A stretch of 37,256 nucleotides of DNA from Oscillospiraceae bacterium (GTDB taxonomy: Bacteria; Bacillota; Clostridia; Oscillospirales; Oscillospiraceae): NCBI GenBank assembly GCA_015067565.1, contig SVMF01000022.1:1-37256 (forward strand). Reading direction: 5' to 3'. Below the pieces are notes generated by a model, which saw only the letters and a program-made list of their open reading frames with translations, did no database searches and was not told the DNA's origin. Below are positions 30,682 to 37,256 of the stretch, piece after piece (within the stretch, counting starts at the first letter, position 1; every line of letters begins with the position of its first letter). A program made the position numbers and the translations under genes.

Positions 30682-31737
30682 ATGATCGAATATCTCACTA
30701 TGGAAAATGCCGCAGAATTGGACGACTTTGTGAAAGGACATCCGATGGGGCACTATATGCAAACAACTTACTACGGTGCAAGCCGCCCGGATTATCAATG
30801 GAATGCCCTCGTTCTTCGGGATCCCGAAGGGAGAATCATCGCCTCTGCAGCAGTGCATTCCCGTGCGTCCCGCTTTCTGGGGGGACGAGTGTTCTATGTT
30901 CCGCGAGGGCCGATTTTCACAACCCAGGAGCAGTTCGTGCAAATCATACAGGCGCTGAAACAGTATTGCAAAAAACACTACGGTTATCTGCTTCGGATCG
31001 ACCCTCCCATCCCGGCACACGACAGCCAGTTTCGTCAGCAGGTACAAGCACTGGGGTTTCATATTGACGCAAGAGACGACTATTCCGCCTATCAGGCCAG
31101 ATGCGTATATCAAACCAAGCTTGAAGAGCGGACGGAGAAATCACTTTTGAGCAGTTTTCATACCAAAACCCGCTACAATATCCGCCTTGCACAGCGCAGA
31201 GGCGTCACAGTCCGCTTAGGAGCGCTGTCCGATCTTCCGATATTCCACGCCATGATGCAGCAGACAGCAAAACGGGATGGCTTTCCTTGCAGACCGCAAG
31301 AATTTTATACCAACTTTTTTCGCGAAATGGGAGACAATGTGCGCTTGCTACTTGCCGAAAAAAACGGACACATTCTTGCAGGCACAATGGAAGTGATCTT
31401 TGGAAACACAGCGTGGTATGCTTACGGCTGTTCATTTACGCAAGGACGGGAGGATATGCCAAATTACCTGCTGCAATGGGAGATGATGCGCTATGCCTTG
31501 AAGCAAGGCTGTACTCTTTACGATTTTCGCGGTGTTGAGGGAGGCCCAAACCCTGAAAACCCGCACTATGGTCTGCACCGTTTCAAGCAGGGCTTCGATG
31601 CAAGTTTCGTGGAATATATGGGGCAGATGGACTTGACCATACGCCCCTTTGCGGCATGGCTGATCCGGCGAGGCCAAGCAGTAACGAGCGCAGTCGAACG
31701 CATCCGCGCAAGAATTTCCGCTTTTCATGCACCGTAG
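30682..31737 (+). CDS. FemAB-family aminoacyltransferase (peptidoglycan bridge type)
   Basis: 351 aa from ATG 30682 (MIEYLTMENAAELDDF; AAGGAG 9 nt upstream); the frame from 30616 adds unlikely residues. Two tandem GNAT-like domains: the first with HPMGHYMQTTYYGASRPDYQW and GGRVFYVPRGPIF, a linker with SSFHTKTRYNIRLAQRRGV (the family's KTR.NI.A...GV signature), the second with YAYGCSFTQGRE, YLLQWEMMRYAL and YDFRGVEG. These enzymes add amino acids from tRNA to lipid II in the cytoplasm to build peptidoglycan cross-bridges; which amino acid cannot be told. Single gene, divergent from the two-component operon. A weak terminator lies at 32205, with a repeat cluster in between. Confidence 0.92.
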   Translation: MIEYLTMENAAELDDFVKGHPMGHYMQTTYYGASRPDYQWNALVLRDPEGRIIASAAVHSRASRFLGGRVFYVPRGPIFTTQEQFVQIIQALKQYCKKHYGYLLRIDPPIPAHDSQFRQQVQALGFHIDARDDYSAYQARCVYQTKLEERTEKSLLSSFHTKTRYNIRLAQRRGVTVRLGALSDLPIFHAMMQQTAKRDGFPCRPQEFYTNFFREMGDNVRLLLAEKNGHILAGTMEVIFGNTAWYAYGCSFTQGREDMPNYLLQWEMMRYALKQGCTLYDFRGVEGGPNPENPHYGLHRFKQGFDASFVEYMGQMDLTIRPFAAWLIRRGQAVTSAVERIRARISAFHAP

Positions 31738-31749
31738 CGCTACGCACCT

Positions 31750-31864
31750 GTGTACGGTCGAGTCATGACTCGGCTGGCTGCAAAGCAGCAGACAGCGGAA
31801 AGTGCCGAATTTGTAGCATTTCGTTCGTTCTTGCACGCAGCAAGGGTGTGCCCCGCCCCTACAG
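31750..31864 (+). repeat. Diverged palindrome-bearing repeat unit D
   Basis: Starts with a GTCGAGTCATGACTCGGC dyad and ends GGTGTGCCCCGCCCCTACAG, matching the plan of the neighbouring units but with a different middle. It adjoins copy B directly, so 31750-32135 is a run of three units that fills most of the 31738-32302 gap. Confidence 0.6.
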
Positions 31865-31999
31865 TTTTTGCTGTCTGCTGTTGCACACCACGGTAGGGTT
31901 GAGGCATGCCTCAACCGGCAGAAACAGCCCCGTATTCACAGTAGTTTGCAGCGAAATCGTAGCGATTGCCGCCGGGCGGGGCATGCCCCGCCCCTACAG
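31865..31999 (+). repeat. ~135-bp palindrome-bearing repeat, copy B
   Basis: Nearly identical to 27245-27378. Its second palindrome reads GGGCGGGGCATGCCCCGCCC (31974-31993), differing from copy A at two paired positions that keep it perfect. Confidence 0.9.
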
Positions 32000-32135
32000 T
32001 TTTTGCGGTCTGTTATTGTATAGTCACGGTAGGGTTGAGGCATGCCTCAACCGGCAGAAACAGGCTCGTATTCGCAGTAGTTTGCAGCGAAATTGTAGCG
32101 ATTGCAGCCGGGAGGGTCATGACCCTCCCCTACAG
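32000..32135 (+). repeat. ~135-bp palindrome-bearing repeat, copy C (tandem to B)
   Basis: Second palindrome GGGAGGGTCATGACCCTCCC (32110-32129), again changed at two paired positions. More diverged than B at the left end and in the middle. Confidence 0.88.
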
Positions 32136-32204
32136 TGTGAAACGATAAACCTATCGATAAATCAGAATTTGCGGCTTTGGCCGCTCGTATTCTGTCTTAA
32201 ATGT

Positions 32205-32232
32205 AAAATGCAGTCGAACGGCTGCATTTTTT
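32205..32232 (+). terminator. Probable terminator before the second nuclease gene
   Basis: AAAATGCAG..CTGCATTTTTT with an 8-nt loop; it could end transcripts from the FemAB-family gene and the repeats. Confidence 0.7.
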
Positions 32233-32243
32233 GCTTTTAGGTC

Positions 32244-32272
32244 TTTCTTTTTCTGACAGAATATGCTATAAT
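32244..32272 (+). promoter_or_regulatory. Probable promoter of the second SLH nuclease
   Basis: Perfect TATAAT (32267-32272) with a poor -35 (TTTCTT, 17-nt spacer), 30 nt before the start codon. Confidence 0.55.
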
Positions 32273-32302
32273 ATATTGGATTTTGTAAAAAGGAGAATCA
32301 CT

Positions 32303-34654
32303 ATGAAAAAGACCACCCGCATTATGTCCGCAGTGCTGGTTTTTGTTCTGGTACTGAGTATGCTCTCGGGCCTGACCTTCGCCGCCCAGAAAAACACCGG
32401 TACCCGTCACCAGCTTTGCACCTCATTATCCTCGCAGGCAACCTCTTACTACAACAAGAACGATTTTGAGTATGCCGACTATGCAGCCCTGACTCCCGGC
32501 AACGAAAGCGGCCTGAGCACCGTCAACAGCGAAATGTTCAAGGCTCTGCACAACCTCATGGATGACACCATGACCAGTTCCATTTCCTACGACTCCCTGA
32601 CAAGCTACTGGAAGGACACCGACCGCGAAAACGGCACCAACAATGCCACGCTGTTCTACTCCGACTTCACCTCCGGCAACTACAACCGCGAACATGTCTG
32701 GCCGAAGAGCCGTGCCTCCTTCCATCAGCAGGACGGCGGCTGTGATATCCATCACCTTCGCCCGACCAACTCCTCCGTCAACTCCACCCGCAGCAACTTC
32801 ACCATGGGTAACGTCAGAAAGGTCTGCACCTCCTACGAAACAAAGAGCAATGGCGGCAATACCGTATTGTGGTACAACGGCAGCTACAACGGTAACGGCT
32901 CTCACGGCCTGGTCGAGGTCAACGACAATGTCAAGGGCGACGTCGCCCGTATCTTCCTGTATGTCTATGTCCGTTGGGAAGAGCGCAATCTCTTTGAAAA
33001 CGATCCTTCTCCCAAGACCGCTTCCAACGACTCCGGCGGCAACAACGGCTGGAAGGTTATGTATGACCTTGAGACCCTTCTGGAGTGGTGTGAGATCGAC
33101 CCCGTTGACACCTGGGAAATGAGCCGTAACGACGCTTGCCAGACCATCCAGGGCAACCGCAACATCTTTATCGACTACCCCGAGTTCGCATGGCTCCTGT
33201 TCGATCAGGAAATGCCGACCGAGATGGACACTCCCTCCGGCATGGCCAAGGAATCCGGTGTCAAGTACAACATCACCGCCAAGGCCAACAACGATGCCTA
33301 CGGCACCGTGACCCTCGACGGCAGAACCGTCACCGCAACACCCAATACCGGCTACGAAATCGACGGCTACACCCTTGCCCCCATCGATGCAGCCACTGTC
33401 ACCCGTAACGGCAATACCTTCAAGCTCTCCAGAATCACTGCTGACTGCACCCTGACCATCAACTTCAAGGCCAGAATCGCAGCAGCCATCACCTATGTCG
33501 TGCCCGAAGGCATCACCGCCAACGGCACCACCAACGGCTATGTCGGCGACACCGTCAAGCTGGCAACCATCAGCGGCACTCCCGTTGATACCTCCCGCAG
33601 CTACACCTTCTTCGGCTGGAGCACCAAGGAGCTCGACGACACCACCTCCAAGCCCACCGTCAAGACCGCAGGCAGCAGCTACACCCTCGCCGGTGATGTG
33701 ACCTTCTATGCCACCTTCAGCTATGTCGACGGCAACGTCACGCACTACCTGACGAATCTCTGCAAGCACGAGTCGAGCCACGTCGAGACCGTCGAGCCGA
33801 CCTGCGACAAGAACGGTGCCGTCAAGACCATCTGCGACCACTGCGGTATGGTGCTTGAAAGCACCTCCATCGCTAAGCTCGGCCATGAGTATGTGATGAC
33901 CACCATCGCCCCGACCTGTACGAGCAAGGGCTACGATGAGTACACCTGCAGCCGCTGTGGCGACTCCTACAAGAAGAACTACACCGAGACCGTTGACCAT
34001 GAGGATGCCGATAACGACAACCTCTGCGACCACTGCGGCACCAACCTGGGCGGCACCACGCCTCCTCACCCTGCAACCTGCCCGTGTGAGGACTTCACCG
34101 ATGTCAGCGAAACCGATTGGTTCCATGATCCGGTCGTATATATGATCGAATATGGACTCATGAACGGTGTCGGCAACCATCAGTTTGCGCCGAACGGAAA
34201 TGTGACCCGTGCCATGCTTGTGACCATCCTCCACAGGACCATGGACACGCCGAGCATCGAGGGCCTGAAAAATCCGTTTGCTGACGTTGAGGAAGGTGAG
34301 TGGTACTACGAGGCCATCGTTTGGGCCGCTGAAAACGGCATTGTCAACGGTGTCAGCGACAACGCATTTGCCCCAAGTGCCTCGATCACCCGTGAGCAGA
34401 TCGCAACCATCCTCTATCGCTTTGCCGCTAAGGTTGGCCACAATGTCACCACGGAAGGCACCTTGAATTATCCGGATGCCGATACCGTCAGCCCCTACGC
34501 CGTCGATGCCATCATCTGGGCAACGGAAAACGGCATCATCAACGGCATGGACGGCAAGCTCGCTCCGACAGCAGCTGCCACCCGTGCACAGCTGGCAACC
34601 ATGCTGATGCGTTTCATCGCCTGGTCCTACGCACAGCACCCGATCATTATCTAA
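32303..34654 (+). CDS. SLH-anchored extracellular endonuclease, paralogue of 16062-18407
   Basis: 783 aa from ATG 32303 (AAAGGAG upstream). Signal peptide (~1-28), endonuclease I domain (~38-285) with NREHVWPKSRASF, DIHHLRPTNSSVNSTRSN and EMSRNDACQTI, an extracellular repeat domain (AYGTVTLDGRTVTATPNTGY), an InlB-type repeat, one CTSKGYDEYTCSRCGDSY unit plus flanking CxxC pairs, a CPCEDF linker and three SLH repeats. It has the same layout as the first nuclease with moderate identity; the catalytic domain has insertions relative to it (FHQQDGGC, and a loop after VRWEERNLFEND). It should degrade nucleic acids at the cell surface. Single gene with its own promoter and terminator, not tied to purine genes. 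Confidence 0.93.
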   Translation: MKKTTRIMSAVLVFVLVLSMLSGLTFAAQKNTGTRHQLCTSLSSQATSYYNKNDFEYADYAALTPGNESGLSTVNSEMFKALHNLMDDTMTSSISYDSLTSYWKDTDRENGTNNATLFYSDFTSGNYNREHVWPKSRASFHQQDGGCDIHHLRPTNSSVNSTRSNFTMGNVRKVCTSYETKSNGGNTVLWYNGSYNGNGSHGLVEVNDNVKGDVARIFLYVYVRWEERNLFENDPSPKTASNDSGGNNGWKVMYDLETLLEWCEIDPVDTWEMSRNDACQTIQGNRNIFIDYPEFAWLLFDQEMPTEMDTPSGMAKESGVKYNITAKANNDAYGTVTLDGRTVTATPNTGYEIDGYTLAPIDAATVTRNGNTFKLSRITADCTLTINFKARIAAAITYVVPEGITANGTTNGYVGDTVKLATISGTPVDTSRSYTFFGWSTKELDDTTSKPTVKTAGSSYTLAGDVTFYATFSYVDGNVTHYLTNLCKHESSHVETVEPTCDKNGAVKTICDHCGMVLESTSIAKLGHEYVMTTIAPTCTSKGYDEYTCSRCGDSYKKNYTETVDHEDADNDNLCDHCGTNLGGTTPPHPATCPCEDFTDVSETDWFHDPVVYMIEYGLMNGVGNHQFAPNGNVTRAMLVTILHRTMDTPSIEGLKNPFADVEEGEWYYEAIVWAAENGIVNGVSDNAFAPSASITREQIATILYRFAAKVGHNVTTEGTLNYPDADTVSPYAVDAIIWATENGIINGMDGKLAPTAAATRAQLATMLMRFIAWSYAQHPIII

Positions 34655-34663
34655 TAAAAAAGA

Positions 34664-34698
34664 GGCTCTCCTGCAAAACGCAGGAGAGCCATTTTTTT
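34664..34698 (+). terminator. Intrinsic terminator after the second nuclease
   Basis: GGCTCTCCTGC/GCAGGAGAGCC stem, AAAAC loop, T7 run; A run on the other side. Confidence 0.95.
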
Positions 34699-34790
34699 GA
34701 AATAACAATCTTTACTGTTCATTCGAATCGATACACTTTTTTTGCCTAAAATTACCTCAAATTTTTAAGTTCAGTAAAGCGAAATGACAT

Positions 34791-34825
34791 AAAAAAAACC
34801 TTTGTCTGACGACAAAGGCTTTTTC
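34791..34825 (-). terminator. Intrinsic terminator of tRNA-Gly (and probably pepD)
   Basis: Minus-strand CCTTTGTC-GTCA-GACAAAGG followed by T8, immediately after the encoded CCA end. No separate terminator is visible after pepD, so readthrough from pepD would also stop here. Confidence 0.92.
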
Positions 34826-34826
34826 A

Positions 34827-34902
34827 TGGAGCGGGTGACGAGGCTCGAACTCGCTACCTCCACCTTGGCAAGGTGGCGCTCTACCGGATGAGCTACACCC
34901 GC
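34827..34902 (-). tRNA. tRNA-Gly (GCC)
   Basis: 76 nt with encoded TCCA end. Acceptor stem GCGGGTG/CACCCGC, anticodon stem CCACC/GGTGG with loop TTGCCAA giving anticodon GCC, T arm GCGAGTTCGAGCCTCGT. All stems pair. Confidence 0.96.
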
Positions 34903-34915
34903 AATTGCGAGTATT

Positions 34916-34944
34916 ATTATATCCTCATCCGCTGTATTTGTCAA
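34916..34944 (-). promoter_or_regulatory. Consensus promoter of tRNA-Gly
   Basis: Minus-strand TTGACA (34939-34944), 17-nt spacer, TATAAT (34916-34921), in the short gap after the pepD stop. Confidence 0.95.
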
Positions 34945-34962
34945 GTATTTTTTTCGCTTTTT

Positions 34963-36381
34963 TTACAGTTTTTCCAGCACCGCCAGAAGATAGTTCCAGG
35001 TGCGCTCCACAGAGGCAATGTCCAGACGCTCGCGGCTGGTGTGAATGTCATACATCTGAGGGCCGAAGGAGACTGCATCGAGGCCCTGCAAGCGGTCGCA
35101 GAAGATGCCGCACTCCAGGCCTGCGTGGATTGCCTCGACGATCGGCTCGCGGCCGTAGAGCTCACGGAAGGTCTGAACCATCGTCTCACGGAGAATCGAG
35201 TCCTTGCAGTATTCCCACGCAGGATAGTGACCCGACTCGGAATATTCCGTGCCGTATTTCTTCGACAGCGCCACGAGCTGCGCCAGAAGCGCATCCTTCT
35301 CGTCATTGACGCTCGAGCGGACGGAAAATGCCATACGAACCGCATCCTCCTTCGTCTCCAAAACACCGAGGTTCAGCGATGTCTGCACCAAGCCCTCAAT
35401 GTCGCTGCTCATCTTCTGCACACCGTTGGGCAGGTCGTTGAGCAGACCGAGCACAGCCTCGCTCGATTCTCTCGTCATCATCTTCTCTGCCTGCGCAGGC
35501 TCGCAGAGGAAGCGAACCTCCGTCTCCGTCTCGGGCAGGGTCTTTTGCTCCTGACGAGCAGCAGCGGCAAACAGCTCCTCAAAGTTCTCGGCATCGCTGA
35601 CGAGCTTGGCAACGCTCTGTCTCGGAATGGCATTGTCCTTGCTGCCGCCGTCAATACAGATCAGACGCACAGGCAGCTTGGCCAGGATCCGTCCCAAAAC
35701 CTTATTGGCATTGGCGCGCCCCTTGTTGATCTCCACGCCACTGTGGCCGCCGATCAGATCGGCCACGGCAACCTGCCATGCACGCCCCTGCGCTGTCTCG
35801 TAGGCGATCGGCAGGCGGTAATCGCTTCTTGCGCCACCTGCACAGCTCACGGTCAGAATGCCCTCATCCTCACTGTCGCAGTTGAGCAGGAGTCTTCCCT
35901 GCAGCACGGACATATCCATCGCATCGGCGCCAAGCATTCCGACCTCCTCATCGACGGTGAACACGCACTCAAGCGCAGGATGCTTCACATCCGTTGCAGC
36001 CAAGAGCGCCAGAGCATAAGCAATGGCAATGCCGTCATCACCGCCCAGTGTCGTGCCCTCGGCGGAGATGAACTTCCCGTCGTGGCACAGGCGCAGGCCG
36101 TCGGTCGAAAAATCGATATCGCAATCGTCGTCCTTTTCGCAGACCATGTCCAGATGGCCCTGCAAAATGACCGTCGGATGGTTCTCGTAGCCTGCTGTGG
36201 CCAGCTTGAAAATTACTACATTGTTGTACTTATCTTGTACATAGCGCAGGCCGTGCGACTTGGCAAAGTCGACACAGTAATCGCTGATCCTCTTGGTGTC
36301 AAATGAGCCGTGCGGAACAGCGCAAATTTCCTCAAAATAGTGCATCACCGATTCCGGCTGCAGTCCCTTCAAAGCGTTCAT
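34963..36381 (-). CDS. pepD: Aminoacyl-histidine dipeptidase / cytosol non-specific dipeptidase
   Basis: 472 aa from ATG 36381 (MNALKGLQPES; GGAGG 7 nt upstream). M20 di-zinc peptidase of the PepD family: H76 and catalytic D78 in LQGHLDMVCEKD, bridging Asp in GTTLGGDDGIAIAY (D115/D116), catalytic Glu in TVDEEVGMLG (E145/E146), D169 in NCDSEDEG, last zinc His in EAIHAGLECGIF. The dimerisation lid with DLIGGHSGVEINKGRANA is present. Length fits (~480). It is a cytoplasmic enzyme that cleaves Xaa-His and other dipeptides. Single gene reading toward tRNA-Gly; its promoter spacer carries a perfect palindrome that may be an operator. Confidence 0.95.
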   Translation of the reverse strand: MNALKGLQPESVMHYFEEICAVPHGSFDTKRISDYCVDFAKSHGLRYVQDKYNNVVIFKLATAGYENHPTVILQGHLDMVCEKDDDCDIDFSTDGLRLCHDGKFISAEGTTLGGDDGIAIAYALALLAATDVKHPALECVFTVDEEVGMLGADAMDMSVLQGRLLLNCDSEDEGILTVSCAGGARSDYRLPIAYETAQGRAWQVAVADLIGGHSGVEINKGRANANKVLGRILAKLPVRLICIDGGSKDNAIPRQSVAKLVSDAENFEELFAAAARQEQKTLPETETEVRFLCEPAQAEKMMTRESSEAVLGLLNDLPNGVQKMSSDIEGLVQTSLNLGVLETKEDAVRMAFSVRSSVNDEKDALLAQLVALSKKYGTEYSESGHYPAWEYCKDSILRETMVQTFRELYGREPIVEAIHAGLECGIFCDRLQGLDAVSFGPQMYDIHTSRERLDIASVERTWNYLLAVLEKL

Positions 36382-36407
36382 AGGTTTTCCTCCCAAGTGT
36401 TTTGACC

Positions 36408-36436
36408 ATCATAGCACAATTTTGTGCTTTTTTCAA
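36408..36436 (-). promoter_or_regulatory. pepD promoter with a 16-bp palindrome in the spacer
   Basis: Minus-strand TTGAAA (36431-36436), 17-nt spacer, TATGAT (36408-36413). The perfect palindrome AGCACAATTTTGTGCT (36413-36428) occupies the spacer, the classic place for a repressor site. Confidence 0.7.
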
Positions 36437-36506
36437 GATTCTCACCGCCTCGTCTTTTATTTTTCCAACGGCTGTGTTATAATGATGCACAAAAGGAGGT
36501 GTTCGT

Positions 36507-36620
36507 GTGGATCATTTTGAACTGGTATCGCCCTACAAGCCCACGGGCGATCAGCCTGTGGCCATCAAAACGCTGACCGAGGGCATCCAAAACGGCCTGA
36601 AGGAACAGGTTTTGCTGCGT
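36507..36620 (+). pseudogene. uvrB: 5' fragment of uvrB, broken after ~37 codons
   Basis: GTG 36507 behind AAAGGAGG and a TATAAT at 36478-36483 starts [20 protein letters not shown] then [17 protein letters not shown], the very conserved N-terminus of UvrB, the helicase-like damage-recognition subunit of nucleotide excision repair. The next residues should be the Walker A motif GVTGSGKT. Instead the sequence switches at about 36618-36622 to A/T-rich DNA that encodes minus-strand genes. The frame runs on to 36968 without meaning. Either an element inserted here, a rearrangement cut the gene, or the contig was misjoined. Confidence 0.85.
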
Positions 36621-36674
36621 GAATTTTTATATCCTTTAACAGATAGCTTTGAAATATACAAATTATTTCCTCCG

Positions 36675-37100
36675 TTACTGATTCTTTTTCTTATAAATAT
36701 CCTTCAAATCATCAATAGCCATATTCACACTCAGGGTGTGGAACCCCAACCAACTATGATTCATAATATCTGGACCGGCAATTTGGAAAATTTCTTTACT
36801 GGATTCTCCGGTATAATAGTGCCAATATCGATAGGTATAACCTGTCCAATACAAGACCTCATTGGAAAAGGTTTTTCCTGCCGGCGTAAGACCGCCGACC
36901 TCTTCATTAAGTTCTTCAAGGATGTATTCTTCTCCAGCCCACTGAAGGCGATCATAGGTATCGTCTAATGCTACAGCGGCTTTGCTGTTCATAAATGCTT
37001 TAATGAAAGCAGGGGAGTCGTATCCGTTTTTGAGGGACAGCTCAAAAAGTCTTCCCTGAATATCACACATTTGCAATTGCTGTTGGTTAAGCTCATTCAT
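36675..37100 (-). CDS. Unknown conserved protein of a two-gene cassette
   Basis: 141 aa from ATG 37100; a GTG at 37109 is an alternative that would overlap the upstream stop. Sequence features: a Gln-rich N-terminus ([15 protein letters not shown]), then [20 protein letters not shown], an acidic [16 protein letters not shown] segment, and an aromatic stretch ([19 protein letters not shown]). No membrane segment. It resembles proteins I associate with small mobile cassettes of gut clostridia, next to DUF3791/DUF3990-type genes, but I cannot name the family with confidence. It follows directly on an upstream gene (stop 37102-37104), as in toxin-antitoxin pairs. It sits on the foreign side of the uvrB break. 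Confidence 0.75.
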   Translation of the reverse strand: MNELNQQQLQMCDIQGRLFELSLKNGYDSPAFIKAFMNSKAAVALDDTYDRLQWAGEEYILEELNEEVGGLTPAGKTFSNEVLYWTGYTYRYWHYYTGESSKEIFQIAGPDIMNHSWLGFHTLSVNMAIDDLKDIYKKKNQ

Positions 37101-37101
37101 A

Positions 37102-37256
37102 TCATTCACCAGCCTTTATAATTTCATCAAAGAACAGACCTTCGCGGCGATATTTCATACATATCTCGTTGGCTAAGGCGATGCCTTTTGTTCGGTTTTC
37201 TTCGCTCTCGTACTTCAAATCTTCTCGATCTTTTTCCGTAAGTACCTTTTCTTCAA
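37102..37256 (-). CDS. Partial hypothetical protein, 5' end outside window
   Basis: The last 50 codons of a minus-strand gene that runs off the right edge; the TGA stop is at 37102-37104. The visible part is highly charged (EEKVLTEKDREDLKYESEEN, then ANEICMKYRREGLFFDEIIK) and helical. It ends one base before the next start, so the two are translationally linked. No family recognised. Confidence 0.65.
   Translation of the reverse strand, partial: EEKVLTEKDREDLKYESEENRTKGIALANEICMKYRREGLFFDEIIKAGE

Noticed and set aside
27245-32135. CRISPR array
   Set aside because: The 135-bp units are long, self-palindromic and directly joined without unique spacers; no cas genes.
32426-34708. 760-aa minus-strand frame opposite the second nuclease
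   Set aside because: Mirror of the SLH nuclease; its start lies beyond the terminator and it has Val/Gly repeats only.
36507-36968. 153-aa protein starting with uvrB codons
   Set aside because: After ~37 residues the frame is the reverse of a real minus-strand gene and has no UvrB sequence.

Overview
The window looks like chromosomal DNA from an anaerobic, low-oxygen Gram-positive bacterium of the Clostridia, most likely an Oscillospiraceae/Ruminococcaceae gut commensal. The signs are a SCIFF peptide with its radical SAM maturase, RNase Y, RicT (YaaT), a YugP-type peptidase, a selenium-dependent-type xanthine dehydrogenase with a polyferredoxin, SLH-anchored surface proteins, and strong RBS and sigma-A type promoters with 17-bp spacers. 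No lineage marker gene is present, so the family assignment is inference.

Layout. (1) 1-8350 is an accessory region, visibly more A/T-rich in the NRPS part. It holds a partial unknown gene, a NifX-like gene with a Cys/His-rich tail, a DUF3846-like gene carrying an in-frame palindromic insertion, an HTH gene fused to a scrap of acyl-CoA ligase, and an NRPS (C-A-T-C-A) that stops before its last carrier and release domains. It lies on the 3' side of an initiator tRNA gene (8354-8429). (2) 8755-10281: a TIGR04255-type gene and yugP. (3) 10651-13562 (minus): SCIFF peptide, its maturase and a translationally coupled PLP decarboxylase. (4) 13660-21514 (minus): methionine gamma-lyase family enzyme, a small SLH protein, an SLH-anchored nuclease, a polyferredoxin and xanthine dehydrogenase. 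The last three lie 11-18 nt apart and read as one operon. (5) 21772-27183 (plus): holB-ricT and rny, with a divergent XRE/LiaF-like membrane regulator. (6) 27433-30260 (minus): a response regulator, histidine kinase and unknown membrane-anchored protein, divergent from a FemAB-family gene. (7) 32303-34654: a second SLH-anchored nuclease. (8) tRNA-Gly and pepD. (9) At 36507 uvrB begins but breaks after about 37 codons into foreign A/T-rich DNA with a two-gene cassette on the opposite strand.

The most unusual signal is non-coding. At least five unrelated families of hairpin-rich repeats occur in 37 kb. One is a ~256-bp element present twice (10371-10626 and 30284-30540), folding on paper into two multi-branched domains with a compensatory A-T to G-C change between copies. 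Others are a ~313-bp chain of hairpins bounded by the same hairpin at both ends, a ~135-bp unit in three or four copies whose 20-bp palindromes vary in a palindrome-preserving way, a 91-bp TCATTGCGAGG-type repeat inside another inverted repeat, and a 156-bp element inserted in frame in a gene with a flanking 6-bp direct repeat.

Functionally, the nuclease/xanthine dehydrogenase/ferredoxin run suggests use of extracellular nucleic acids as a purine source. The SCIFF operon links a ribosomal peptide to an amino-acid decarboxylase. The NRPS appears to be a broken relative of two-module peptide synthetases. These functional links are inference from gene order.
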